DNA from: Colocasia esculenta
Taxonomy: Eukaryota > Streptophyta > Magnoliopsida > Alismatales > Araceae
Length of the DNA stretch: 64,000 nucleotides
Reading direction: 5' to 3'
Assembly (NCBI GenBank): GCA_014218235.1
Contig: CM024766.1
Location: 24,463,346 to 24,527,345, forward strand
Every line of letters begins with the position of its first letter. Position 1 is the first letter of the stretch. Position numbers and translations under genes: made by a program. Under the pieces are notes generated by a model that did not search any database, had not been told where the DNA came from, and was given only the letters and a program-made list of their open reading frames with translations. Shown here piece by piece: positions 22,626-34,261 of the stretch.

Positions 22626-24720
22626 TTAGGAGTTCAATTCGGACTCCCGGTTTGAGCTCCACGCTCAAACTTACATTAAGCAAGTTAGTTTAGTTTTAAA
22701 ATGAAGAACTTAGGTTTGGGGGTCCAAAATTCGAAATACTCATCCGATTAGCCTCTGGTTTTTTCCAGCATGGCCAGGCGATGATTGTGACTTGTGGAAA
22801 TTGACGGAGTTCAATTCGGACTCCCGGTTTGAGCTCGATGCTCAAACTTACATTAAGCAAGTTAGTTTAGTTTAAAAATGAAGAACTTCGGTTTGAGGGT
22901 CCAAAATTCGAAATACTCATCCGATTGGCCTCTGGTTTTTTCCAGCACGGCCAGGGCGATGATTGTGACTTGTGGAAATTAACGGAGTTCAATTCGGACT
23001 CCCGGTTTGAGCCCGACACTCAAACTTACATTAAGCAAGTTAGTTTAGTTTTAAAATGAAGAACTTAGGTTTGAGGGTTCAAAATTCGAAATACTCATCC
23101 GATTGGCCTCTGGTTTTTTCCAGCACGGCCAGGGTGATGTTTGTGACTTGTGGAAATTAACGGAGTTCAATTCGGACTCCCGGTTTGAGCTCGACGCTCA
23201 AACTTACATTAAGCAAGTTAGTTTAGTTTAAAAATGAAGAACTTAGGTTTGAGGGTCCAAAATTCAAAATACTCATCCGATTGGCCTCTAGTTTTTCCCA
23301 GCACGGCCACGGCGATGCTTGTGACTTGTGGAAATTAACGGAGTTCAATTCGGACTCCCGATTTGAGCCCGACGCTCAAACTTACATTAAGCAAGTTAGT
23401 TTAGTTTAAAAATGAAGAACTTAGGTTTGAGGGTCCAAAATTCGAAATACTCATTTGATTGGCCTCTGGTTTTTTCCAGCACGGCCAGGGCGATGATTGT
23501 GACTTGTGGAAATTGACGGAGTTCAATTCGAACTCCCGGTTTGAGCTCGACGCTCAAACTTACATTAAGCAAGTTAGTTTAGTTTAAAAATGAAGAACTT
23601 AGGTTTGAGGGTCCAAAATTCGAAATACTCATCTGATTGGCCTCTGGTTTTTTCCAGCACGGCCAGGGCGATGATTGTGACTTGTGGAAATTAACGGAGT
23701 TCAATTCGGACTCCCGGTTTGAGCTCGACGCTCAAACTTACATTAAGCAAGTTAGTTTAGTTTAAAAATGAAGAACTTAGGTTTGAGGGTTCAAAATTCA
23801 AAATACTCATCTGATTGGCATCTGGTTTTTCCAGCATGGCCAGGGTGATGATTGTGACTTGTGGAAATTAACGGAGTTCAATTCAGACTCCCGGTTTGAG
23901 CTCGACGCTCAAACTTACATTAAGCAAGTTAGTTTAGTTTTAAAATGAAGAACTTAGGTTTGAGGGTCCAAAATTCAAAATACTCATCCGATTGGCCTCT
24001 GGTTTTTTTCAGCACGGCCAGGGCGATGATTGTGACTTGTGAAAATTAACGGAGTTCAATTCGGACTCCCGGTTTGAGCCCGACGCTCAAACTTACATTA
24101 AGCAAGTTAGTTTAGTTTAAAAATGAAGAACTTAGGTTTGAGGGTTCAAAATTTGAAATACTCATCCGATTGGCCTCTGGTTTTTTCCAGCACGGCCAGG
24201 GTGATGATTGTGACTTGTGGAAATTAACGGAGTTCAATTCAGACTCCTGGTTTGAGCTCGACGCTCAAACTTACATTAAGCAAGTGAGTTTAGTTTAAAA
24301 ATGAAGAACTTAGGTTTGGGGGTCCAAAATTCGAAATACTCATCCGATTGGCCTCTGGTTTTTTCCAGCACGGCCAAGGCGATGATTGTGACTTGTGGAA
24401 ATTGACGGAGTTCAATTCGGACTCCCGGTTTGAGCTCGACGCTCAAACTTACATTAAGCAAGTGAGTTTAGTTTAAAAATGAAGAACTTAGGTTTGGGGG
24501 TCTAAAATTTGAAATACTCATCCGATTGGCCTCTGGTTTTTTCCAGCACGGCCAGGGCGATGATTGTGACTTGTGGAAATTGACGGAGTTCAATTCGGAC
24601 TCCCGGTTTGAGCTCGACGCTCAAACTTACATTAAGCAAGTTAGTTTAGTTTAAAAATGAAGAACTTAGGTTTGGGAGTTCAAAATTAGAAATACTCATC
24701 CGATTGGCCTCCGATTTTTT
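22626..24720 (+). repeat. 178-bp satellite array in last intron, CACTA 1
   Basis: About 12 head-to-tail units. Successive ACGGAGTTCAATTC words fall at 22804, 22982, 23160, 23338, 23516, 23694, 23871, 24049, 24227, 24405 and 24583, an almost constant 178 bp. Each unit has an inverted TTTGAGCTCGACGCTCAAA. The array lies between the GTGAGT donor at 22337 and the TAG acceptor ending 24793. It shares homology with the 182-bp array of CACTA 2 when both are read in gene sense. Confidence 0.95.
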
Positions 24721-24859
24721 CTATAAATTTAAATAATTTATTGTTTATAATAGTATTCAATTTTAACTTATTATTGTTATATATGTATTGTAGGTTCCTT
24801 CATCGAGTGGCGTGGGAGGAGACGAGCACGAGGATGAGCATGAGGACGGGGATTCATGA

Positions 24860-25230
24860 TTGTCATTTCATTATTATTATTGTTATTGACATTTTTATTG
24901 TTGTTGTGGACAGTTTATTATTGTGGTGTTGTGGATATTTTTATTATTGTTGTGGACTTTTTATTATTGTTGTGTTGTGGACATTTTTATTATTATAGTG
25001 AATATTTTATTATTATTATCTTGTGGACATTTTATTATTGTTGTGTTTGTGGATATTTTTATTATTGTTGTCTTGTGGATATTTATTATTGTTGTGAACA
25101 TTACTGTATTTACATAGGGCGATGATTGTGATTTGTGGATATTTATTATTGTTGTCTTGTGGACATTTATTATTGTTGTGAACATTACTGTATTTACACA
25201 GGTTATTTTGCTAAAAATTTAACTATATTT
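24860..25230. repeat. TTATTATTGTTG-rich low-complexity tract
   Basis: Degenerate tandem repeats of units such as TGTGGACATTTTTATTATTG directly after the stop codon of the PF03004-type gene. Open frames through it (Ile/Val/Cys/Tyr-rich) are composition artefacts. Confidence 0.8.
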
Positions 25231-25239
25231 AAAAAAATT

Positions 25240-25819
25240 AATTGAAAAAATAGAGACCGATTAGTGACCGAAATATTCAGTCACTATTCGGTCTCTGATT
25301 CAGGGACCGATTTGAGACCGAAATCTTTCGATCACTAACAGTGACCGACCTAGTCGGTCACTATTCGGCCTCTGATTCAGGGACCGATTTGAGACCGAAA
25401 TCTTTCGGTCACTAACAGTGATCGACCTAGTCGGTCACTATTCTGTCCCTGAAATAGGGACCGAATTGAGACTGAATCATTCGGTCACTAATAGTGACCG
25501 ACCTATTCAGTCACAGATCGGTCCCTGATTTAGGGACCGAATAGTGACTGAATTTTTCAGTCACTAATCAGTCTCTATTTGGTGGCCGAATTAGTGACCG
25601 ACCTATTCGGTCTCTGAATTCCACTTTTAGCGATTGCAATATATCAGTCACTATTCGATCACAATTTAGTGACCGAATAATTTCGATCACAGGTTTATGA
25701 CCAAAAATGCTACACCGACAAATTCAGTCAATGTTCGGTCACTATTCGGTCTCTGATCAGTTTAGGGACCGAATAGAGACCGAAAATTTCGGTCTCTATT
25801 TCCGCTTTTTCTTATAGTG
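25240..25819 (-). repeat. CACTA 1 3' subterminal repeats and terminal inverted repeat
   Basis: Many copies of a short motif in both orientations (GGGACCGA, TTCGGTC, GTGACCGA) fill about 560 bp. They are followed by the terminus CACTATAAGAAAAAGCG, read on the minus strand, ending at 25819. In En/Spm-type elements such subterminal motifs are transposase-binding sites; that role here is by analogy. A possible 3-bp target duplication would be TTA (25820-25822), but the partner is not in view. Confidence 0.9.
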
Positions 25820-25822
25820 TTA

Positions 25823-28169
25823 TAGGAGAGGATAAGTTTGATTGGAATGATAAATGTCAAAAGGCCTTTGAAGAGTTGAAAAGCTATTTGCTCAATCCCC
25901 CTGTTCTCGCTCCTCCGCTCCCGGGTCGGCCTTTATTGCTCTATGTGTCAACCACTGAAGATTCAACTGGAGCAGTCCTGGCCCAATATGACGACGAGAA
26001 GAAGGAGAGAGCGGTGTACTACTTATCCAAGTTGTTCAATGAAGCTGAGAAAAAGTACACTGCCATGGAAAGAACATGTGCAGCCATCGTCTGGGTTGCC
26101 CAGAAGTTGAAGCATTATTTCCTAGCTCATGAGGTGAAGCTTCTGGCACGTATGGACCCAATTCGATACTTGCTTGAGAAGCCCGTCCTAACAGAGCGGT
26201 TGATGAGGTGGCAAAGTTTTCTCAACCAATTTGACATCACCTACGTCACCCAAAAGTCAATCAAGGGGCATGCTATTGCCGAGCATTTGGCCCACCACCC
26301 CTTACCTTCATATTCTCCTGTCGATGAAAGCTTTCCGGATGAAGAGTTAGGAGCCATTATTGATAGTGAACCTTCATGGATACTTTACTTCAACGGAGCT
26401 CTTATTCCAAAGGGAGTGGGATAGGGGCAATCCTCCTCTCACCGGAAGGGGTAGTCATTCCGCACGCCTACCAACTAACCTTCCCTGCCACGAACAATGT
26501 GGTCGAGTATGAGGCTCTCCCAGTTGGTTTGAAAATGGCATTATTGCTCGGAGTCAAGGAGTTAAGGATAATTAGAGATTCGCAGTTGATACTCTGGCAA
26601 TCTCTCAGCAAGTATCAGACCTGGGATCCCAAGTTGAAACCATACCAATAGTTGGTAGGAAAGGTAGTCTGGCAGTTTAGGAAGCTCACCCTAGTCCACA
26701 CTCCTAGGGCTCAGAACATCTGTGCTGATTCACTCGCCTCCCTAGCTTCTTCCATCCCTATTCCGCTAGGGAGGTCTTCTGAAACCGTTTCTGTTCAAAG
26801 GTTAAGAGTCCCTTCTCATGTTGATCCTTGATTCGCTCAACTCAAGTTTCCCTCCCTTCGAGTCCATGCACTCTCAAAAGAGCCAGAAATCGACCTTGAT
26901 GATGGCCATCCTTGGTACTTTGACATCAAAAACTATCTCAAAGATGGATCCTTCCCCGATTATGCCACCTCTTCTGATAGACGGGCCATTCGCCGTGTCT
27001 CCGAGCATTACAAGATCATCGGTGGCATTCTCTACAAGAAATCCCTCAACGGGGTTTATCTCCGTTGCCTTGGTGAAATCGAATCTCAAAACATTGTTGA
27101 AGCCGCTCACTCCAGTGAATGTGGTGGCCATGTCAATGGTAGAGCAATTGCCCAAAAGTTGCTAAGACACTATTACTAGCCTACCATGGAAGAAGATTGC
27201 ACTCATTTTGTCCGTCACTGTGCTAAATGCCAATTACACGGTGACAAAATTCATGCTCCTTCCTCTTCTCTTCACCCTCTTATCGCTCCATGGCCTTTCG
27301 CCATGTGGGCATTCGATGTGGTCGGTCCACTCGCGGACAGAACCAGAGAAATCCGTAAGAAGTCCTTCATTCTGACCGCCGCTGAGTATTTCACAAAGTG
27401 GGCTGAAGCGGAAGCATTCATAGAGGTCAAAGCTTCAACGGTCGTCAAGTTCATCAAGCGCAACATTCTTGCAAGATTCGGCGTGCCTCGGGACATCGTC
27501 ACCGACAATGGACCACAATTCACTTCACAAGAGCTTCGCGACATGTGTGGTAAATATAGTATTAACTTGCATCATTCATCCCCATATTATCCACAAGGTA
27601 ATGGACAAACGGAAGCTACTAATAAGACTCTCATTAAAATCATAAAAAAGACTTACAAATCTCATAACAATGCTGACTGGACAAACCGCTTAGTTGAGGC
27701 TCTTTGGGCTTACCGCACCTCGGTCCGAACTCCTACGGGGCAAATCCCATATGCTTTGGCATACGGATCAGATGCGATACTCCCATATGAGATCTTCGTC
27801 CCTTCACTTCGATTTCAATTGGATTCCGAACTTGACTCTGGTCAACGTCGGGAAGCTTTACTAGCACAACTTGAACTCTTAGACGAAAGGCGAATGATAG
27901 CGGCCGACCATGCGCAAGTTTATCGCCAAAGAATTGCACGTTTTTACGCCAAAAGAGTGCTTGAGAGAAAATTTGAAGTGGGTGAGATGGTCCTAAAGCG
28001 CAAAATCATTAAGGCACTAGGTTCCAGGAGCAAATTGCAAGAAAATTGGGAAGGTATGTTCGTTGTCAAAGAAGCATACTCGGGAAATGCTTATAGGTTA
28101 GTGGACGCCGAGGGAGTTGAGTTGTCACATCCTTGGAATGCAGTCTACCTCAAGAAGTTCTACTCATAG
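25823..28169 (+). pseudogene. Tat-like pol remnant (RNase H, aRNase H, integrase)
   Basis: Starts mid-protein at the CACTA junction. RT-linked RNase H: FDWNDKCQKAFEELK, STTEDSTGAVLAQYD, LSKLFNEAEKKYTAMERTCA. Second RNase H: WILYFNGA (family usually YFDGA, so a catalytic Asp appears changed to Asn), then a frame break near 26410-26425, GAILLSPEGVVIPHAYQL and NNVVEYEAL. Integrase: HCAKCQLHGD, FDVVGPL, VTDNGPQFTS, YYPQGNGQTEATN (D, D, E visible), ending HPWNAVYLKKFYS. Stops: TAG 26649, TGA about 26827 and TAG about 27178 (YY-stop-PTM, where the family has Trp). All are explained by C-to-T or G-to-A changes. Not functional. Confidence 0.9.
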
Positions 28170-29267
28170 TCAGTCTGTCTGTCTATCATTCATCACTTGC
28201 CAATACTGTGGGTTTGAGACTCTACTTTTCCATGTGATCATTAGTGAGGTAGGTAGGGTCTATTCACATACCACACGATGTTGAAGCACTATCCTTTAGC
28301 TGGAAAATCATAAGTACACTTGGACGGTCTAATTTGGTCAATATAACCCTATTCTCTTCTTACTCGGTCAAGTCTGGAAAAGGGGCAAACCATGAGTAGG
28401 GGACCACCCACTCTCACCTAAGAGACAAGGTCACCATAAACAGGGGCAATCAACAAAATGCAAAAGGGCAAAATGATAAATCAAGCCTAAAAGGGGCAAA
28501 GAAAATCCAAGAAGGTCAAAAAAAAGGTAGCAAAAAAATACGTACCCAGGAAAAGGCTGACCAAATCAAGGAGGTAGCAAATAGTACGTGCCTCCACCCC
28601 AGAAATGAAATGAAAAATACCCCTGAAAATAATTGTTGACCAAGTCTTTTAATGTGAGATGTTGGTTCGGGAACATAAAGTGGTTTGAACCGATCCTCAC
28701 ATGACTTTCTATTATTTCTTCCAATTCCTCCCTCTAAAGGCAATTTGACCTTATAAGACGTTCCATAGTGGAAAATATCAAGAAGGCTAGGGGCAAACTC
28801 CAATGTCAAGAATATCATGCACGATCCTCTTGCTCATGGCCTCTGTGGCTAAGTAGGTTATGAGAACCCTATACCTTGGCTTGTGATGAATATGTGTCTT
28901 AGAGTCCAAAATCCAAAAAAAATAGAAAATGAAAAAGGACAAAAAGAGAGTCTCATGATGTGTATATTTTCACCATGTACATATTTTTTTCTTTTTCCTA
29001 AAAAAAATTCAAAAAGACAAAAAAAATGTATGTACATATTTCCCTTCAGTATTTTATTTGTGTTCTTATCTTTAATTAGAAATTAGCCCCTTGACCAGAT
29101 CTCAAGAAAGGTACATCACTTAGACAAGGGGCTAAAGACAAATCTACACTAACTTTTTCCTTTAAGTGTTGTGGATGCAGGAACTAAAGCACATTGGGAA
29201 ACCATTCAAGCACACAAAAATGACAAAGTCCACAAAAATCCACTAAAGGAATGACGTTTTGTACACA
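28170..29267. other. Tat 3' non-coding region
   Basis: 1.1 kb rich in AAAAGGGGCAAA-type purine tracts (for example around 28380-28520 and 29090-29140), with no supported gene. Such non-coding sequence after the integrase is usual for Tat-like elements. The antisense PMD gene ends at its right edge. Confidence 0.6.
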
Positions 29268-32116
29268 TCATAACAGAGGCATACCCCTGGTGGTACATCT
29301 AGAGCCTCGCTCTTCACTCCTCTCTCCCTCGCTAGGCCTCTGCCTACGCGAGCTGCTCACCTCCTCCTCCTCCCTCTCCCGATGCCAGTCTGGGAGAGGA
29401 GGTCTCGTCGCTGTAGACGCCTCGGGCCGTAGCCCTCCTCGCACCACTGACGGGTCCCCTAGGGACGCAATGTCGTCAAGTGATGCGAAGGCTGACCCGG
29501 TCCTCGCCTGCGCCTTCTGTTGGGCCTGCCGCTGCTGCTCCCGGCCCTTCTTCAGCACTCGGTCCTTCAGGATCTCGTAGTCCATGGCAATCCGTGCCCA
29601 GGAACTCTCCACCTCCCTCTGTCTCTCCCTTGCCTCGAGCAGGCGACCCCGCATGGTCGCCCGGTCCTCCCTCATGTCCTCCAGAGCCACTCCCTGCCGC
29701 TGCCGCTGCACATTGATAAGAAAATATGTCAGATCAATCGTCATGTGCAAAAGGGGAATGACTCGATGTCTTACCTTTGTCTCCAGCTCCTGGACCCTCA
29801 TCTGTAGCTCCTAGACCCTCGCCTCTGCCCGGTCCAGGGCCTCCTGCAGTCGGACCGCTAGGTCCCCGCTAGCTAGCCGCGTGGACGAGCTCGCCCCTGT
29901 GTCTCGGCTCACCCGTACCCGCGCTAGCTCCTCTCTCTGCATTCAAATACCTTGGTCAATTCTCAAATCAAATCAAATCAATTGTGGTCAAGGATGAGTT
30001 GTGACTTACCAGTGTCTCTATCTCGGTGCGGAGTCTCTCCATCCCCACTGCCTGCTCTGCCAGCCTCCCCTCGAGGAGGCGCACCGCCTGCGACTCCGGC
30101 ATCTGTCATTCACACTTCAAGGTTAGAATTTAATCAATTAAATGACAAGGCTTAGAGTTAGAATTCACTTACCACTCTCCGGTCTAGCCGAAGTCGCCCA
30201 GCGTAGCGTGCACGGTAGGCCTCCAAGTACGCCGCACTGTCCTGGAGGTCCGTCTGGCAGAAGACCTGCTCCCCTCCGACTCGCCAGTAGGCGACCGTGC
30301 TCCCGTGCTCCTCCCCCCAATCCTGGTCCTCGGCAAAGAACCATCGGCAGGAGTGCCCCTCTCTCCCTAGAGAGGGTACCTCTAAGGCCGGCTGGTGCCA
30401 GCCCAGAGTCCGCACCACCAACTCCAGATAGAGGGGCTCGCACATCCCCAAGCAGAGTAGGAGGAGGTGGCGGTCAAACTATGGACGACCCGCCGCCACC
30501 GCCGGGTGGGACGCGTCTATCTCCCCCAAGTACGGGGTACAAACCACCTGCAAGAAGAAAGTATTGGTCAGTCACATCAAATGGAATTTGAAAGCAAGAA
30601 TGAAGGAGTGCTATTTGAGATTCATACCTGATTGTGGGGATAGTGGTCCAGTCCTGCTCGTACGTCCTCTGCACGCCGATCCATCACTCTCAGATCCAGT
30701 GCCACCTCCCACCAGGCCATGAGGGGGATCATGGCTTGGCTCCCCTCCGTCTGTACACCGCGCCCCATGGGGAAGCGGGTGTACCCCCATGTCTGCAAGG
30801 CAAGAAGAAGAAAAAGCAATGTCAGTCAGGCAGTTAGTCAATTTAATTCAATGATGAGCGTTAAAATAAAGTTGCATACCTGTAGAAAGGGGGTGAAGCC
30901 CCCAGTGCTCTGAGAGCGGCGCGAGCTGCTAGGGAGGAGTGAGAAGAGATGCCCCAGCATCGCGGCACCCCACGCGTAACGCCCCACCTGCTCCAAGTCC
31001 CGGAGAAGCAGCACAAACTTGCAGTTCATCTAGGATGACTGTGTTGTGAAGAGGAGTCGTCCGAAGAGGTAAGTCACGAAGATCCGCACGGACCGCTCCT
31101 CGCTCCGGTCTCCTAACTGGATCGACTGTCGTACACCAGTGTAGAACTCCTCCAGGGTCTCCAAGGGTCCCCTCCTCCCTCCTCTCAACCCAGTGGCCTC
31201 CGATAGAGCTCCAAGTGGGATGCTCCGGATCGGCCTCCTCCGCCTTGCTACAAACTCTGCTCCCAGCAACTCCACCATGTCATCATGATAATCTGTCCTC
31301 TCTAGTCCCACCCCCGGCTCTCCCTGAACCGGCAGTCCTGTGAGATACGCCACGTCCTCCAATGTGGGTATCATGTGCCAAAGGCATAATGAATGCCTTG
31401 CAGTCCTCATCCCACCTCTCTCAGAGCGCCTCCTGGTACGGCACGTCCACATGGAAAGGCCACACCGCCAGCAGATGGCCAAACCCCATCTGTGCTATCC
31501 TCGTCTGCTAGGCCTTCGGTAGCGCCCGGTACTAAGCCCAGCACAAATCCCATGTGACCCTACTTCTCATTTGGCCCTTTCCCTGCAAAACACAGAAAAA
31601 TTGGCGTCAGTATCGATGGCCATTTATTTTGAGTTGGCATCATAGGCTCCGCCGTTTAACCAGAGTAAGTGGCAGTCGGGTGGCCATCGAGTTCAAAGGT
31701 TAACGTCAATACCTTGCCGCTGAGTTCATCTTGGCGGCATGGGACTGGACGTTTATAGGAACTCGACGACAACCGATGTTGCCATCAAATTCCTGCTGAA
31801 CCTTCCCTGTTTTTTCCGCTTTCCCATTGTGTACATCCATCCATTCCCAACCACACCACAGGGTTTAGGGTCAGTGGGCCTACCTTTGGCCGACATGGGT
31901 GTCTCCGAGCCCCTCCATCTCCGTCTCCTCACCCTCGCCGTCATCACCATCTCCGACGGTTTCTTCCCCCTCCGGCGCACTACTGTCGGCCATTACTGCC
32001 GTTTCCCCCTCCTCGGTCGTGTCCTCCACCGCTGATCCCCCTGTGTCTTCCTCTTCCTCCTCCCTCGGTTGGGGCCGAGTCCGCGGTGCAAATGCCAATC
32101 GCTTCTCCCTTGCCAT
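29268..32116 (-). pseudogene. Plant mobile domain (MAIN-like) gene, multi-exon, broken
   Basis: Minus-strand gene. ATG 32116 starts an acidic leader (MAREKRLAFAPRTRP). Exons by GT/AG signals: 32116-31884, 31582-30880, 30792-30628, 30547-30173, 30102-30010, 29936-29775 and 29705-29268. Exon 2 carries the diagnostic PMD segment (MGFGHLLAVWPFHVDVP, MIPTLEDVAYLTGLPV) and LLLRDLEQVGRYAWGAAML. Exons 3-4 continue the domain (WWEVALDLRV, LELVVRTLGWHQ). Exons 5-7 encode a Glu/Arg/Gln-rich coiled coil. Breaks: TGA 31421-31423, a frameshift shortly after it, TAG 30479-30481 and TAG 29811-29813. PMD proteins include Arabidopsis MAIN/MAIL1 (silencing and gene expression) and transposon-borne relatives. 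Lying antisense inside a retroelement, this is probably the latter. Confidence 0.8.
31590..31760. repeat. LTR-like GGCGGC/GACGT segment in PMD intron 1
   Basis: Contains CTTGGCGGCATGGGACTGG followed by ACGTTTA, which matches the module TTGGCGGC-N8-TGGACGT found twice in the solo LTR (minus strand, about 10577-10668) and in the Tat 3' LTR (about 35605). It is inside the intron bounded by 31883 and 31583. Confidence 0.5.
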
Positions 32117-32788
32117 CGGAGAAACCCGTATACAGTCCTAAGGGGGTTCACAGAGATTGAAGAAGTAGAGAGAAATTTGAGAGGAGTTGAGAAAGTGAGA
32201 GTGCCGGAAGGAATGAAGAAGGAAGGAAGACAAAAGAAAGCGTCCCCGGCCGTTTGAAAGGTAAAAGGGCACCGGGGAGGTGTCGGTTTGTAAAAAGTTG
32301 AATTTTGAAGTTGACGACAATGGTGTTGCCGTCGATATTTGTTTTGACGTCTAGGGTCTGGCCGTTATTTTCCTATTGATGGCCACGTATGTGGCCGTCT
32401 ATCACTGGCCCCGAAGCAACCTTGTCAGATCTCGTGATCTGGTCAACAACCATAGTGTGGACATTTACTTCCGTAGACGTCCATCTGACTGGTCGTTTAT
32501 CTTCTATCTGACTGTTAGCGGCCACATGGTGGTCGTCTACATGTCGTTGGGGGCGGTCGATGTGGACGCCAACCACCCCGCACTCAAAGTCTCTCACAGA
32601 ACGCTTAAATCACTTAATTGGAGGCAATTTGACACTCCATTGGGTTCATTCCATACAATTCGAAGCCTCTCAATACAATTTCACTCAATCCATTCCAATT
32701 CAACACAATGCAAGCCATTGAACACAAACCTACTGATTGTTTATTCATTCCAACTTGTGTTACACTTATTTGAAATTGGGAAAGTACA
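32117..32788. other. Spacer between PMD genes with LTR-like segment
   Basis: No supported gene. 32310-32620 is rich in GTAGACG, GGCCGT and GTCGAT words. Its minus strand includes TTGGCGTCCACATCGA near 32560-32575, close to TTGGCGTCCACATAGA in the solo LTR (minus strand). It lies upstream of the PMD gene starting at 32116 and downstream of the other at 32789, so it may hold the former's promoter (inference). Confidence 0.5.
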
Positions 32789-34261
32789 TCATTTTGCTCT
32801 ACGAGCCATAAAGAAATCACAAGAAATGGGGCGAATGGTGTCAATGTACCCCTCATACTTCCATATATCCTCCCAGCTCTCCTGCAATGCCAGGCCCACC
32901 TTCTTACTCACTGTATATCTCTCCCAAGTCTTCTTAGCCTTCTTCATAAGCTTCTCGTTCCTCCCTGCAATGATCATATCGGTGCAGTGGGATGAAGCTG
33001 GGATTCCTCGTGGTATTCCGAGCTGACACTGGCACCGATGTGGCTGGTACACCACCATATGATCAGCCCCAACCAGCCATAAATCTCTATCTTCCTTGGT
33101 GCGCACTCTGAATTCAATGGTCCTCATGAACAGTGGCCTCACAATGAAGTCCTCCACTGGGAAGTACCTCACGTAGTCTCGCCAGGTGTCTCTGCTCTTC
33201 AAATGTGTTGTTACACTCTTGATTTCATCCTCTGGCTCATACCATGCCCTGCTGCAGTGCACTGAACTCCGAAGGAAGATTCTGGAGGGGGTAGGTTGCT
33301 TCTCAGCAAAATCAAATTTCAAATGAGCTTCCATCCAAACCTGAAGCAGGAACAAGCTCCCACATGTGCGTCCGCCTAGGCTCATCGTGGTCAGGGAGCT
33401 GTAAAGGTGTGCCAGCACTGCAGAGGCAAGTGACTGCCCGTGCCATAGCAGGGAAAGGATTCCCACATGCTCGTAGAGGAGGAAGTCGCCACTGATGGGG
33501 AACAAGAACACTCCGGCCAGGCAAAGTGTCAGTCCTCGAGTCGCCCTCTCTTCGCCAATCTCCTTTGAATGTTGGATCAACCACCAGGCCACCCGGTCCA
33601 GGAAGATCCCATGCTTGTTCGTCATCCTCAGCACCTCCCTCTTGTCCCGTACGATGTCTGCGAGAATTTCTTCCCACAGGAGGAGAGGGTTCGTCACGTC
33701 GTATTCCAAGCACCGCTTCCATCCCAAGAACAACTCCACCTCTTCCAGCAACACACTCGCCTCAAATCCCTAGAACACGAACGTGTGCGTATGTGGATGC
33801 CACCGCTCCACGAGCGCTCCCAGGGCGTCGAAACCCCACCACATCTCCTTCATGTTCTTCGCCAGCACCACCATCAAACTCAGATTCCACATTCCGATGA
33901 AGTTCCTCATGTCCAGGGTGATGGCGTTCATTAGGTTAACAAGCCAGGAGAAGGCCCGTACTTGACCTTGGCTCGGAAAGGCAGGCACCTCTTGCACATC
34001 CGTAGGAGTGCTGTGAGAAAGATGCTTGGGGTGTTTCAGCAAGAAGTAGGGCAGAAATAGGCAATACTTACCTCTCCACTGGCCAGTCGGGTGCTTAAAT
34101 GCCCCGAAACCTCGCTCAAAATCCCTGGGTTCATGCTCGTACTCATTCCGGTCGATGAGGAGGCCATTCTGCTGCTTCAGTTCGACCCAAAGCCCTCTGG
34201 TTTGCAGTTGGGGAAGGAGGGTATGAAGGAAGGAGAGGGAAGAGTCCTTATGGCCTTCCAA
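32789..34261 (-). pseudogene. PMD-like (DUF7745-type) single-exon gene with one stop
   Basis: The minus-strand ATG at 34261 (MEGHKDSSLSFLH) opens a 490-codon frame broken only by TAG at 33772-33770 (THTFVF-stop-GFEAS). Segments MWWGFDALGALVERWHPHTHTF, ILADIVRDKREVLRMTNKHG, LTLCLAGVFLFPISGDFLL and LHLLRKWMEAHL-like GSLFLLQVWMEAHLKF follow the layout of the plant DUF7745/PMD-related family, often carried by retroelements. A Lys/Arg-rich C-terminus follows (NEKLMKKAKKTWERY). Family placement is by pattern memory, so moderate. Unlike its neighbour it has no introns, which suggests a distinct capture. A single stop means it may be recently inactivated or read through. Confidence 0.65.

Larger units (their letters stand above)
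20257..24859 (+). pseudogene. CACTA 1 PF03004-type gene (Ptta/En/Spm, TNPA-like)
   Basis: Second gene of the element, likely the DNA-binding partner for subterminal motifs (inferred by analogy with TNPA). Starts MVRGARS. Exons: 20257-20329, 20406-20468, 20546-20584, 20701-20739, 20803-20841, 20928-21012, 21097-21226, 21300-21623, 21705-21809, 21899-22336 and 24794-24859. Conserved blocks: FITRTIQAHYPGPIHRFNDF, WMRRDYWETLCNIW, NMHTSGSVSFA, PTFQEVFDRTHKKKGT, DPEVWVAA; acidic end DEHEDEHEDGDS. Exons of 130 and 105 nt have identical length in CACTA 2. A TAG at 21612-21614 breaks the frame (CACTA 2 reads ATQSKKL here). The last intron, 22337-24793, is filled by a 178-bp tandem array. A remnant mini-exon lies at about 20648. 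Confidence 0.85.
16101..25819 (+). mobile_element. CACTA (En/Spm) transposon 1, 5' end not seen
   Basis: The right terminus at 25819 reads, on the minus strand, CACTATAAGAAAAAGCG, the same opening as CACTA 2 (CACTACAAGAAAAAGCG at 49668). Inward lie short inverted motif repeats, a PF03004-type gene and a TNP2-type transposase gene, both on +. Immediately right of the terminus, sequence switches to Ty3 pol (25823), so the element is inserted in that retrotransposon. The left terminus is not found to the right of copia 1; most likely copia 1 split the element and the terminus lies left of this window. Confidence 0.85.

Noticed and set aside
24741..25185. Hydrophobic Ile/Val/Cys/Tyr-rich frames resembling membrane proteins
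   Set aside because: Low-complexity TTATTATTGTTG repeats; composition only.
29251..30600. Plus-strand open frames opposite the PMD gene
   Set aside because: Shadows of GC-rich minus-strand exons that carry PMD and coiled-coil patterns with consistent splice sites.
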